From the NCBI GenBank assembly GCA_002448555.1, contig DJYV01000031.1, forward strand, positions 1-28,472: DNA of 28,472 nucleotides. Direction: 5' to 3'. The stretch comes from Flavobacteriales bacterium UBA6969. GTDB taxonomy: Bacteria; Bacteroidota; Bacteroidia; Flavobacteriales_D; Sanyastnellaceae. The translations under genes were made by a program, and so were the position numbers. Shown piece by piece: positions 7,753 through 15,938 of this stretch; the first letter of the stretch is position 1; each line of letters starts with the position of its first letter. The notes under the pieces were generated by a model. That model was not told the DNA's origin. It worked only from the letters and a program-made list of their open reading frames with translations, and did not search any database.

Positions 7753-9031
7753 CGAAGCTTACGTTTTCCGGTGGAACACCCCAATCGTCGCACATCTTCA
7801 GAACCGCTTGGTTCATCAGCGGTGGCCCACAGAAGTAGAACTCAATGTCCTCAGGTGCATCGTGGTGCGCCAATTGGTGTTCAATGACCGCATTGTGTAC
7901 GAAACCGAGGAAACCGTCGCCCTCGTCGTTCACGTCCTTCTTCACCTTCCAATCGTCTTCCTCGGCAGGCTCGGAAAGCACCACGTGGAAATCGAAATTT
8001 GGGAACTCAGCTGCGATTTTGTTGAAATCGTCCAAGTAGAACAGCTCGCGCTTCGAGCGTCCACCGTACCAGAAGGTGACCTTGCGGTCCGTCTTCAAGG
8101 TGTGGAATAAGTGGAACAGGTGCGAGCGCATGGGAGCCATACCTGCTCCGCCGCCGATGTAGACCATTTCCGATTCCGTTTCCTTGATGAAGAATTCACC
8201 ATACGGTCCAGAGATGGTCACCTTGTCCCCTGGCTTCTGTGCGAATACGTAGGACGAACAGATTCCGGGATTGACCTGCATCCACGCATTGCGCGCTCGG
8301 TCCCATGGCGGGGTCGCGATTCGGATATTCAACATCACGATGTTGCCCTCTGCCGGGTGATTGGCCATCGAGTAGGCACGAACAATGGGTTCTTCATTGG
8401 TCATCTTCAAATCCCACAAACCGAACTTATCCCATTCGCTTTGGAAGGTATTCGGGTCCTTGTGGTGCTCCGGGTGGGCCGCGATGTCGATGTCCTTGTA
8501 GTCAACTACGGTTTCAGGCACATCCACTTGGATATAACCACCGGCCTCGAAGTCCAACGTTTCACCTTCAGGCAAACGAACGACGAACTCCTTGATGAAC
8601 GAGGCCACGTTGTAATTCGAAACCACCTCGCACTCCCACTTCTTGATGCCGAACACTTCTTCAGGGACCTGGATTTCCATGTCCTCTTTGACCTTCACTT
8701 GGCATCCCAAGCGCCAGTTGTCAGCGATTTCTTTGCGGGAAAAGTGCGGTTCCTCTGTCGGCAAAATGGACCCCCCGCCTTCACTTACTTGGCATCGGCA
8801 CTGGACACAGGTCCCGCCGCCGCCGCACGCTGAAGGAAGAAAAACACCGTTGTTGCCCAACGTGGTGAGCAAGGTGCTGCCTCCGTCAACCTCCAACGTC
8901 TGCTCTCCGTTGATGAGGATGGATACCTTCCCACTGGGAGACAACTTTGCCTTGGCAAACAACAACAACCCAACCAACAAAAGAATGACGGTCAGGAAGA
9001 ATACAATGGTCAATACAATGGTCGTAGTCAT
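7736..9031 (-). CDS. nqrF: Na+-translocating NADH:quinone reductase subunit F (NADH dehydrogenase, 2Fe-2S, FAD)
   Basis: NqrF oxidises NADH and passes electrons through FAD and a [2Fe-2S] cluster into the Na+ pump. The 431-residue protein has an N-terminal membrane helix (about 4-26) and a ferredoxin-type domain with cluster ligands Cys69, Cys75, Cys78 and Cys110 (ACGGGGTCVQC ... GC). The FAD-binding motif RAYSMANHP follows, then an NAD-binding GGGAGMAPMRSH and the C-terminal CGPPLMNQAV ... FDDFGG. An extra cysteine, Cys80, lies two residues after the third ligand. I chose the ATG at 9031; an in-frame TTG at 9040 overlaps the nqrE stop but adds only three residues. It lies 5 bases after nqrE and overlaps apbE. 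Confidence 0.98.
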   Translation of the reverse strand: MTTTIVLTIVFFLTVILLLVGLLLFAKAKLSPSGKVSILINGEQTLEVDGGSTLLTTLGNNGVFLPSACGGGGTCVQCRCQVSEGGGSILPTEEPHFSRKEIADNWRLGCQVKVKEDMEIQVPEEVFGIKKWECEVVSNYNVASFIKEFVVRLPEGETLDFEAGGYIQVDVPETVVDYKDIDIAAHPEHHKDPNTFQSEWDKFGLWDLKMTNEEPIVRAYSMANHPAEGNIVMLNIRIATPPWDRARNAWMQVNPGICSSYVFAQKPGDKVTISGPYGEFFIKETESEMVYIGGGAGMAPMRSHLFHLFHTLKTDRKVTFWYGGRSKRELFYLDDFNKIAAEFPNFDFHVVLSEPAEEDDWKVKKDVNDEGDGFLGFVHNAVIEHQLAHHDAPEDIEFYFCGPPLMNQAVLKMCDDWGVPPENVSFDDFGG

Positions 9032-9036
9032 CTCGA

Positions 9037-9651
9037 TCAAATTTCAATGCCCATGAAGCTCATGAAAGCAATGCCCATGAGTCCTGTGATGATGAACGTA
9101 ATGCCCAAGCCCTTCAAAGGAGCCGGAACGTGCGAGTAGCGAATCTTCTCCCGAATGGCTGCAATGGCTACGATTGCCAGCCACCAACCAACACCGGAGC
9201 CCAATCCGAATACAGTGGCTTCACCGATGCTCGGGTATTGGCGGTCCTGCATGAAGAGGGCACCCCCGAGAATGGAGCAATTCACCGCGATCAGTGGCAA
9301 GAAAATTCCCAATGCACCGTAGAGCGCAGGAGCGAATTTCTCGACGATCATTTCCACCAATTGTACCATGGAGGCGATGACGGCAATGAACATGATGAAA
9401 CTCAAGAAGCTCAAATCCACGGACGCATATTCCGGGTCAATCCAAGCCAACGCCCCCTCCTTGAGGACATAATTCTCAAGCAGGTAGTTAATGGGGACGG
9501 TGATGCCCAAAACGAAGATGACGGCAAGCCCGAGGCCATTCGCAGTTTTCACGGTCTTGGACACCGCGAGGTACGAGCACATGCCCAGGAAGTAGGCAAA
9601 AATCATGTTTTCAATGAAGATGCCCTTCACAAATATGCTGAGGTATTCCAT
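9037..9651 (-). CDS. nqrE: Na+-translocating NADH:quinone reductase subunit E
   Basis: NqrE is an integral membrane subunit that pairs with NqrD in an inverted-topology dimer and helps carry electrons and Na+ across the membrane. The 204-residue protein has about six transmembrane helices. The opening EYLSIFVKGIFIENMIFAY is a strong family signature. Cys25 (LGMCSYLAVS) and Cys125 (AVNCSILGG) correspond to the conserved cysteines that, with two from NqrD, bind an iron centre in the membrane. Its start overlaps the nqrD stop (TAATG), typical of coupled translation in this operon. Confidence 0.98.
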   Translation of the reverse strand: MEYLSIFVKGIFIENMIFAYFLGMCSYLAVSKTVKTANGLGLAVIFVLGITVPINYLLENYVLKEGALAWIDPEYASVDLSFLSFIMFIAVIASMVQLVEMIVEKFAPALYGALGIFLPLIAVNCSILGGALFMQDRQYPSIGEATVFGLGSGVGWWLAIVAIAAIREKIRYSHVPAPLKGLGITFIITGLMGIAFMSFMGIEI

Positions 9652-10343
9652 TAGTTCTCTTCGATTAAGGCCTGGTTACGGCTGCGTTGAATCCAAATGA
9701 TGATGCCGACGGTGATCAAGGCCATCGGAGGCAGAATCATCAGGTTGTTGTTCTCGTAAAATCCACCTTCACTCATAAACCACTCGGTCGGCAGGAATTT
9801 CACTTGACCCATGCCCGGCAATGAGATGGCTCCGCTTCCAAAGACTTCACGTACAATTGAAACGGCGAGCAGAATCCAAGCATAGCCCATGGCATTGCCG
9901 ATGGCGTCCAAGAATGACGGTCCCGGCTTGTTGCCCAAGGCGAAGGCCTCGAGGCGGCCCATAATGATGCAGTTGGTGATGATCAAACCGACGAAGACAG
10001 AAAGCTTCTCCGAGATGTCCGGCTGAAACGCTTTCAGGACTTGGTCAACAATGATCACCAAAGAGGCCACGACAACGAGCTGGACGATGATCCGGATGCG
10101 GTCCGGAATCATGTTTCGAAGCAAGGAGACGATGACATTGCCACCAATCATTACGAACAACACGGACAAGCTCATGATGACCGCCTGCTGCAATTGCACC
10201 GTGATGGCCAGAGCTGAGCAGATGCCCAATACTTGCACGGTGATGGGGTTGGAATCATCCAACGGGTCAACCAGGAGCTTCCGGTTCTTCTTTGAAAACA
10301 ACGACTCTTTCTTGGCCGTTGCGGCTGCAGTTTCAGTACTCAT
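9651..10343 (-). CDS. nqrD: Na+-translocating NADH:quinone reductase subunit D
   Basis: This is the membrane partner of NqrE. The 230-residue protein has a soluble N-terminal extension (about 30 residues, Lys- and Ala-rich) before six predicted helices. Cys42 (LGICSALAIT) and Cys125 (ITNCIIMGR) match the conserved metal-binding cysteines. The family motifs DPLDDSNPITVQVLG and LEAFALGNKPGPS (the cytoplasmic loop) are present. The start overlaps the nqrC stop by four bases (ATGA), and the stop overlaps nqrE. Confidence 0.98.
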   Translation of the reverse strand: MSTETAAATAKKESLFSKKNRKLLVDPLDDSNPITVQVLGICSALAITVQLQQAVIMSLSVLFVMIGGNVIVSLLRNMIPDRIRIIVQLVVVASLVIIVDQVLKAFQPDISEKLSVFVGLIITNCIIMGRLEAFALGNKPGPSFLDAIGNAMGYAWILLAVSIVREVFGSGAISLPGMGQVKFLPTEWFMSEGGFYENNNLMILPPMALITVGIIIWIQRSRNQALIEEN

Positions 10344-11140
10344 CGCTGCGCTCGGGTTTGGGATTCAAAATAACGGAGGTACACCTTCAGGGTGCGGTTG
10401 ATCATTTCATCAACGCCTTTCGAAGTAATGGTTCCACCGGTGATGCCGTCTACGCTGTTCTCGTCGGTGGGTGCCCCCCCTTTCAAGACGCTGAACAAGG
10501 CTGAACCTTCGATGTCCAATTTTTTGCCTTTGAACTTGTCCGTGAAGAAAGACTCCTTGATTTCGGCGCCCAAGCCCGGAGTCTCCGTCTTGTGGTCAAA
10601 ATTGGCACCGTAGATGGTTGTCATGTCTTCTTCCAATGCGACGTAGCCCCAGATGGGGCCCCACAGACCGGAACCCACAACGGGGATGACGTAGATGTTC
10701 TGACCCGCGTCGGTAACGCATCGGAACAACGGGAATTCAAGGTCCTTATCGGACAAGGCTGCCGCCAGGGCGGCCTCATCACCGTCTGCTGCTTTTGCGG
10801 CAGACTTGATCGAAGCTCGGTAGTCCTTTTTCACATCAATGCTGAACGGGTCCGCTTTGTCCTTCGGGTCGACCGCTGCTGATGTGGTAGACACTTGACG
10901 TCCGTCCAAATCAATCGCGACGCGCTCCACAACGTATTCTGCAAATAGCGCATTGGCATTGGTACGGTCCGCGGAAACGCCGATGGCGCCGAGGATGTCC
11001 ATCATTTTCTTATCCGCCGCGTTGGCGTCTTGTCGGTCCTTCAGCGACAACGCAGTAAACGCGAGCGCCGTGCCTACCACCACAACCATGGCGATGGAAA
11101 AGAGGAAGGTGTAACCGGTGCTGTTTTTATTGATAGCCAT
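10340..11140 (-). CDS. nqrC: Na+-translocating NADH:quinone reductase subunit C (covalent FMN)
   Basis: NqrC is a periplasmic domain on one N-terminal helix (about residues 11-33) that carries a covalently bound FMN in the electron path from NqrD/E to NqrB. The FMN site is DGITGGTITSKG, with Thr237 as the predicted flavin-bearing residue. The usual SGAT form has Ala where this protein has Gly (TGGT), a variant seen in Bacteroidota NqrC. Upstream motifs include GSGLWGPIWGYVALE (156-170) and ETPGLGAEI, typical of FMN-binding domains of this group. The 266-residue length is normal. It overlaps nqrD by four bases and follows nqrB by 11 bases. Confidence 0.97.
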   Translation of the reverse strand: MAINKNSTGYTFLFSIAMVVVVGTALAFTALSLKDRQDANAADKKMMDILGAIGVSADRTNANALFAEYVVERVAIDLDGRQVSTTSAAVDPKDKADPFSIDVKKDYRASIKSAAKAADGDEAALAAALSDKDLEFPLFRCVTDAGQNIYVIPVVGSGLWGPIWGYVALEEDMTTIYGANFDHKTETPGLGAEIKESFFTDKFKGKKLDIEGSALFSVLKGGAPTDENSVDGITGGTITSKGVDEMINRTLKVYLRYFESQTRAQR

Positions 11141-11151
11141 GATTACGTGGG

Positions 11152-12402
11152 TTATGCAGTTGCGCCTTGGGCCGCAAGCGCACGCTTTTCGCGCTTGCCG
11201 ACGTTGGCTTCAATGACGTAGTGGTCGATCAACGGGGCCATCACATTCATGAACAGAATGGCCATCATCACGCCCTCCGGGTAGGCCGGATTGAAGACGC
11301 GAATCATGATGCTCAAAAAGCCTCCGAAGAATCCGTAAATCCATTTGCCGCGCTCCGTCTGGGCAGCGCTGACAGGGTCCGTCGCCATGAAGACCATGCC
11401 GAACATGAACCCACCCATCACCACTTGGTGGATGGCGGGAAGTGTCATGTAGGCGTTCAAGCCCAACAGGTTGAATAAGAATCCCATCACGAGGCCACCG
11501 GCCAAGAACGACGACATGATTTTCCAGCTTCCGATGCCCATCCAAATCAACAGGGCAGCACCGATGAGAATGGCGAGCGCTGAGGTCTCACCAATGGAAC
11601 CGGGAATCAAGCCCAAGAATGAGTTCGAAAGGCTGAACATGCCATCGGCTCCGAACATGGACATCACGCTCGTCACAGCAGGCTCGTCCAATCCCTTGCC
11701 CACAGTAGAGGCCAAATGACCCAGGGCTGTCGCACCGGTGTATCCGTCCGCGAGCAACCCGGCATCTGCAGAAGCCTTGACGTTGTGAATCCAGATTTCA
11801 CCAGAGAGTTGTTTCGGATAAGCGAAGAACAAAAACGCTCGAGCCGTCAACGCGACATTGAGGATGTTCATGCCCGTACCGCCGAACACTTCCTTCGCAA
11901 TGATGACCGCAAAGGCTACCGCCAATGCCACCATCCAAAGCGGACAATCGACCGGCATGATCAACGGGATGAGCATTCCCGACACCAGGTAGCCCTCGTT
12001 GATGCTATGTCCACGCATCCCAGCGAAGAGGAACTCAATGCCCAAGCCAACGCCGTAACTCACGACCACCAGGGGCAAGACCTTCACCGCTCCGATGAAA
12101 AGCTTATCCCACAGCGCAGTCATCAAGGGGTCGTTCGGGGTGATTTCGCCGATGGACAACAAATACTGGTGCCCTTGGTTCCATGTGCCGAACAACAAGG
12201 CGGGAATCAACGCCACAATCACCATGAACATCGTGCGCTTCAAATCCACTCCGTCGCGGATGTGCACGCCGTTTTTGGTCGCGTGTCCTGGGGTGAAGGC
12301 AAACGTTTCCAACGAATCGTAAACCACCCAAAACTTGCTCAGCTTGCCGCCCTCTTCAAAATGTGGGCGAACCGAATCCAATAAGTTGTGTAATGCTTTC
12401 AT
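11152..12402 (-). CDS. nqrB: Na+-translocating NADH:quinone reductase subunit B (covalent FMN, quinone/Na+ site)
   Basis: This is the largest membrane subunit, with about ten helices, and is central to Na+ translocation and quinone reduction. The 416-residue protein shows the NqrB signature KRTMFMVIVALIPALLFG near residue 55. Glycine-rich helices and the FMN attachment motif DGYTGATALG follow, with Thr225 as the predicted flavin-bearing residue (Thr236 in Vibrio cholerae by family knowledge). Later signatures are GSIGETSALAILIGA and FMATDPVSAAQT. It begins one base after the nqrA stop, so the two genes are almost certainly co-translated. Confidence 0.98.
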   Translation of the reverse strand: MKALHNLLDSVRPHFEEGGKLSKFWVVYDSLETFAFTPGHATKNGVHIRDGVDLKRTMFMVIVALIPALLFGTWNQGHQYLLSIGEITPNDPLMTALWDKLFIGAVKVLPLVVVSYGVGLGIEFLFAGMRGHSINEGYLVSGMLIPLIMPVDCPLWMVALAVAFAVIIAKEVFGGTGMNILNVALTARAFLFFAYPKQLSGEIWIHNVKASADAGLLADGYTGATALGHLASTVGKGLDEPAVTSVMSMFGADGMFSLSNSFLGLIPGSIGETSALAILIGAALLIWMGIGSWKIMSSFLAGGLVMGFLFNLLGLNAYMTLPAIHQVVMGGFMFGMVFMATDPVSAAQTERGKWIYGFFGGFLSIMIRVFNPAYPEGVMMAILFMNVMAPLIDHYVIEANVGKREKRALAAQGATA

Positions 12403-12403
12403 C

Positions 12404-13759
12404 TTATCCCAATTCTTTCTTCAGCATGTCCAGACCGTTGCGAACAATCGATTGCACCGCGATTTTCGATGTGCATGCATATTCACAAAGCGCAAAATCT
12501 TCCGGGGCCACCTCGTAGATGCCGAGTTTCTCCATGGCATCGATGTCATTGGCGATGATGCTCTTAAGCAGTTGCACCGGATAAATATCAAACGGGAACA
12601 CCGGCTCGTATTGACCGGTAACCACAAAGGCCCGCTCTTCGCCGTTGTTGCATGTATCCATCGCAAATTCCTTCGACTTGGGCATCAGCCACGTAGGGTA
12701 GCTCTTCGACAGGGAAAACTTGTCAAAACCAAGTCCCAACCAACCATCGGCCAGCAAGAATTTCGGTTTGTTGCCTTCTGGCAACAGGCACACCTGGTGA
12801 TGCATTCCACCGAGGAATCCATCGTTGGCGGTGCGATCACCCGTAAGCGGGTTCCCCGAAACGATGCGCACCTCTTCTTCGTTCACAGTGCCCACCAGTG
12901 TAGAAATGGCGCAACCCAGTGTTGTTTGCAGGTGACGCGGTGCATCGCATTCCGATCCGGCAACCGCGACAACGCGCGTGGTGCAGTACGTACCTGAAGT
13001 TAGCGTCTCCCCCAAATTCGCCACATCTTCCGCGTGCATGGTCCACACCACTTCGCCTTTATTGATTGGACGTGTGTGGTGGATTTGTACACCGGCATTG
13101 CCTGTGGGGTGTGGACCTTCAAACGTGTAGGTGTCAACCCCTTCGATTGCGTTAAAGAAGGTTTGACCCGCCTTCATGCCCAATTGAACGTTCGAACCAC
13201 CGGCAAGCACGCGTAATGCATGGATGCCCGTTTGGAATGCTGCCTCTCGTCCTGCTAGTGCCACCTCCATGTCCGCTGCGAGCGGCGCGCTGTCAAATCC
13301 ACTGACGTGGACGCTCCGTGGCACATCCGTTGGATTCGCAACGGTCGCAAACGGACGCTGTTCGATGAAGGCAAAGAATCCGCGCTCAGCTACGGCCGCC
13401 ACCAACGCTTCGCGGTCGGTTTCCGCCGGGTCCATGGAGGCGAACGCGTGCTGTTCGTTTTTGCCATCAGCCTCCACCACTGCGGCAAGAATGCGGCGCT
13501 TTTCGCCGCGAACGACTTGCTTTACAGTTCCGCTCACTGGCGATAGGAACTTGACTTCTGGATGTTCTTTGCTGTGAAACAGCGTCGAGCCGGCTTTCAC
13601 CGCGGCGCCTTCTTTCACTTCAAGTTTGGGAACAATGCCCTGGTAGTTGGGCGGCTGTACAGCGCACAGTGGAGCGGATGATGCTTGTTCAACCTGAGTT
13701 GATGGACGGCCTTTCAGCCGGATATCAGCTCCTTTTTTGATTCGTATAGTGCGGGTCAT
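12404..13759 (-). CDS. nqrA: Na+-translocating NADH:quinone reductase subunit A
   Basis: NqrA is the peripheral cytoplasmic subunit implicated in quinone binding, and it is the first gene of the operon. The 451-residue protein starts MTRTIRIKKGADIRLKG, the usual NqrA N-terminus, followed by a barrel-sandwich region (GIVPKLEVKEGAAVKAGSTL ... SPVSGTVKQVVRGEKR). Other family stretches include NVQLGMKAGQTFF, GPHPTGNAGVQIHH and the Cys-containing EYACTSKIAVQSIVRNGLD near the end. The ATG at 13759 is preferred; a GTG one codon earlier (13762) is possible but unnecessary. A consensus -7 box lies 28 bases upstream, so this operon should have a short conventional leader. Confidence 0.98.
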   Translation of the reverse strand: MTRTIRIKKGADIRLKGRPSTQVEQASSAPLCAVQPPNYQGIVPKLEVKEGAAVKAGSTLFHSKEHPEVKFLSPVSGTVKQVVRGEKRRILAAVVEADGKNEQHAFASMDPAETDREALVAAVAERGFFAFIEQRPFATVANPTDVPRSVHVSGFDSAPLAADMEVALAGREAAFQTGIHALRVLAGGSNVQLGMKAGQTFFNAIEGVDTYTFEGPHPTGNAGVQIHHTRPINKGEVVWTMHAEDVANLGETLTSGTYCTTRVVAVAGSECDAPRHLQTTLGCAISTLVGTVNEEEVRIVSGNPLTGDRTANDGFLGGMHHQVCLLPEGNKPKFLLADGWLGLGFDKFSLSKSYPTWLMPKSKEFAMDTCNNGEERAFVVTGQYEPVFPFDIYPVQLLKSIIANDIDAMEKLGIYEVAPEDFALCEYACTSKIAVQSIVRNGLDMLKKELG

Positions 13760-13787
13760 CACTGACGAAGGTTTACTTTTCGGGGCG

Positions 13788-13795
13788 CAAAGTTA
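13788..13795 (-). promoter_or_regulatory. -7 promoter box TAACTTTG of the nqr operon
   Basis: The minus-strand sequence TAACTTTG fits TAnnTTTG exactly. Twenty-eight bases separate it from the nqrA ATG, giving a predicted leader of roughly 20-25 nucleotides. No TTG is found at the ideal -33 distance, but a palindrome sits immediately upstream. Confidence 0.55.
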
Positions 13796-13807
13796 GCTCT
13801 CGAGAGC
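13796..13807. promoter_or_regulatory. 12-base perfect palindrome beside the nqrA -7 box, possible operator
   Basis: GCTCTCGAGAGC is its own reverse complement and abuts the nqr -7 box, in the interval between the divergent nqrA and DUF5103 genes. A homodimeric regulator could bind here between the -33 and -7 positions. No regulator is encoded nearby, and a palindrome of this size can occur by chance. Confidence 0.3.
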
Positions 13808-13842
13808 GTTGCGATAGCTATTTCAGTCAAAAATCTCAAAGG

Positions 13843-15198
13843 ATGTTTTCCAACAACTTGACCTGTACAACCTTTCGTCTTCAGAAGTCCATCAGTGGCA
13901 TGTTTTTGACCTTCATCTGCACGGCGCTCCTCTGTGTTTCGTGCGCATACGTGTTTGCCCAAGATGCCCCTTATCCCATGCACCTCTCAGCTGGCAGCAT
14001 GCACACGGTCCAATTGCATCCCGTTGGCCAGCCCAATGCCCATCCTTTCGTCCCGCTCGGGGGCGGGCGACTGACCTTGAGTTTTGATGATTTCTCACCG
14101 GAATACCGAACCCTCGAAGTGCGTTTGAAGCATTGCACGTTCGATTGGTACGACTCACCGGATATGGGGTCCTCCGATTTCCTTGCAGGATTCCCGACGA
14201 TTGCTTTCGAAACGATTGAAACGAGTTTCAACACCAAAACACCGTTTACGCATTACGCAGTCACGTTTCCGAACGACATGGTCCAGTTCACCAAAAGCGG
14301 GAATTACATCGCCGAGGTCTACGATACGTCCAATCCCGATCGGGCCTTAATCCAAGAACGTTTCGTTGTGTACGAATCACTGCTGGACATTGAAATGCGC
14401 GTGGTCCCCTCTTCCATCATTCGCACCAAGCGAACGCACCAAGAGGTGGACTTGGCCATCCTGCACAGCTCGGACCGCTACCCGATTTACGATGCCTACG
14501 ATGCCTTGCAAGTGGTCTTGATGCAAAACGGCCGGTGGGAAACGTCCATTCAAGGGATGGAGCCGCAATTTGTGCGCGGCGAAGAAGTAACGTTCAACCC
14601 TACCGGATCTGAGTCATTCGCTGGGGGCAACACATGGCGCTTTGCCGATTTGAAAAGCCTCCAATTTGCCAGCCTCGGACTTCAACGCGTGGTCGATGAG
14701 GGCACCCATTGGCACGCGTATTTGGACCCAGACGAGCCCCGTACCTACGCGTTTCTCAAAGCGCAACAAGACTTGGATGGGCATTTTGTCGTTTCCAACG
14801 AATTGCAAGACGACGCTACCGGAAGCGACTACGTGTGGACTCATTTCTCCCTTCAAGCCTTCGAGGAACGGCTTCAAGAGGATATTTACATCTACGGTGC
14901 TTTGTCCAATTGGTCCTATCCGGAAAGCCACCGGATGATTTGGAATCCCGAGACCGGACATTACGAAGCTTCATTGCTTCTGAAACAGGGCTACTACAAT
15001 TACGAATACCGGGTGCGACCGGCGCTCGATCGCGGCAAATTGGATTACGCAAGCCTTCAAGCACAACCATCCAACATCGCAGCCATCGAAGGATCGCATG
15101 CGTTGGCGGATACGCCGTACATGTGCCTCGTGTACTATTGGGATATGAACGGTTTCGACCGCGTCATCGGGTTTGCATCGGTCAAACCCAACAACTGA
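13843..15198 (+). CDS. DUF5103 type IX secretion system plug-domain protein
   Basis: The 451-residue secreted protein resembles the DUF5103 family. A member of that family in Flavobacterium is the Plug protein that closes the periplasmic side of the SprA translocon of the type IX secretion system. A basic N-region and a hydrophobic core end in YVFAQ (residue 40). Family-like stretches are LGGGRLTLSFDDF, LKHCTFDWYDS, GNYIAEVYD, FVVYESLLDIEMRV, THWHAYLDPDEPR, DIYIYGALSNW and QGYYNYEYRV. The start at 13843 has positive charges before the hydrophobic core; a later ATG at 13900 would give a shorter signal peptide without them. It is transcribed divergently from nqrA. No other T9SS gene is in view, so Plug function versus a paralogue cannot be settled here. 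Confidence 0.82.
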   Translation: MFSNNLTCTTFRLQKSISGMFLTFICTALLCVSCAYVFAQDAPYPMHLSAGSMHTVQLHPVGQPNAHPFVPLGGGRLTLSFDDFSPEYRTLEVRLKHCTFDWYDSPDMGSSDFLAGFPTIAFETIETSFNTKTPFTHYAVTFPNDMVQFTKSGNYIAEVYDTSNPDRALIQERFVVYESLLDIEMRVVPSSIIRTKRTHQEVDLAILHSSDRYPIYDAYDALQVVLMQNGRWETSIQGMEPQFVRGEEVTFNPTGSESFAGGNTWRFADLKSLQFASLGLQRVVDEGTHWHAYLDPDEPRTYAFLKAQQDLDGHFVVSNELQDDATGSDYVWTHFSLQAFEERLQEDIYIYGALSNWSYPESHRMIWNPETGHYEASLLLKQGYYNYEYRVRPALDRGKLDYASLQAQPSNIAAIEGSHALADTPYMCLVYYWDMNGFDRVIGFASVKPNN

Positions 15199-15212
15199 CC
15201 GCACTACCGCCG

Positions 15213-15220
15213 TACTTTTG
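15213..15220 (+). promoter_or_regulatory. -7 promoter box TACTTTTG of the SDR gene
   Basis: TACTTTTG matches TAnnTTTG exactly and ends four bases (GTCC) before the GTG start at 15225. The geometry equals that of mazG and of the small protein at 6400. No TTG is seen at the expected -33 spacing. Confidence 0.6.
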
Positions 15221-15224
15221 GTCC

Positions 15225-15938
15225 GTGAAATCGCTCCGCATACTCATCACCGGCGGCTCCAGCGGCATTGGAGCAGCTGCCGCTCAATTGCTCGCTTCAA
15301 AAGGACACCGTATCTTCTTGATGGCGCGAAACACCGAAGCCATGCAACGGCTCGCCCAACTGCACCCCGATGGCGTCATCGAATGCGCGACTGTGGACGT
15401 GCGGGATCACCATGCCGTGGCAGCCGCAGTCGAGCGCATGGTTGGAGTCTGGGGAGGCATCGACGTGTGCATTCCGAATGCCGGGCTGGGGATTTTCTCT
15501 CCGCTAACTGAAGCGCAATTTGAAGATTGGAAAACGATGATTGACGTCAACGTCACCGGGGTACTCGCCACCCTGCACGCCGCCTTACCGTTCTTGGTCT
15601 CGAACAAAGGCCACATCATCCAAATTGGCTCCATCGCTGCGCGCAATGTCTTCCCGAACAGCGGGGTTTACTGCGCCACCAAGCACGCCGTGCTTGCCCT
15701 CAGTGAATCGCTGCGCATGGAGTTTCGGGAAGACCTCGCGGTCACCACCATCAATCCGGGCGCGGTGAATACGGCCTTCATCGACCAGACCAATAACACC
15801 GAACTCCGCGAGTCGTACCGGCCACAATTCGAAGCAGGAATGGACGCCGGGTTCATTGCCGAAGCCATTGCACAGGCCATCGAATCCGCTGGGCGCGGAG
15901 TGTACAGCGAAATCACCGTTCGTCCCGACCGCCGATGA
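15225..15938 (+). CDS. Short-chain dehydrogenase/reductase (classical SDR)
   Basis: This is an NAD(P)-dependent oxidoreductase of 237 residues. The Rossmann motif TGGSSGIG lies at 9-16, NAG at 85-87, and the catalytic residues are Ser136 (GSIAA) and Tyr149/Lys153 (YCATK). The NPG motif follows at 178-179. Substrate specificity cannot be read from this. The start is a GTG: it gives the normal SDR N-terminus (KSLRILITGG), and everything further upstream in frame runs inside the preceding gene. A -7 box lies 4 bases upstream. The stop overlaps the glycosyltransferase start (ATGA), so the two are translationally coupled and may act in one pathway, perhaps surface glycan or lipid modification. Confidence 0.93.
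   Translation: MKSLRILITGGSSGIGAAAAQLLASKGHRIFLMARNTEAMQRLAQLHPDGVIECATVDVRDHHAVAAAVERMVGVWGGIDVCIPNAGLGIFSPLTEAQFEDWKTMIDVNVTGVLATLHAALPFLVSNKGHIIQIGSIAARNVFPNSGVYCATKHAVLALSESLRMEFREDLAVTTINPGAVNTAFIDQTNNTELRESYRPQFEAGMDAGFIAEAIAQAIESAGRGVYSEITVRPDRR

Noticed and set aside
8111..8833. A 240-codon plus-strand frame inside nqrF
   Set aside because: It is antisense to an unambiguous Na+-NQR subunit and has no supporting features.
11716..12384. A 222-codon plus-strand frame inside nqrB
   Set aside because: It is antisense to a certain gene, rich in His/Gln/Arg as expected for a shadow frame, and without domain features.
14709..15224. Upstream in-frame extension of the SDR gene (172 extra codons)
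   Set aside because: It overlaps the DUF5103 gene in another frame, does not resemble SDR sequence, and a GTG with a promoter box begins exactly at the normal SDR N-terminus.
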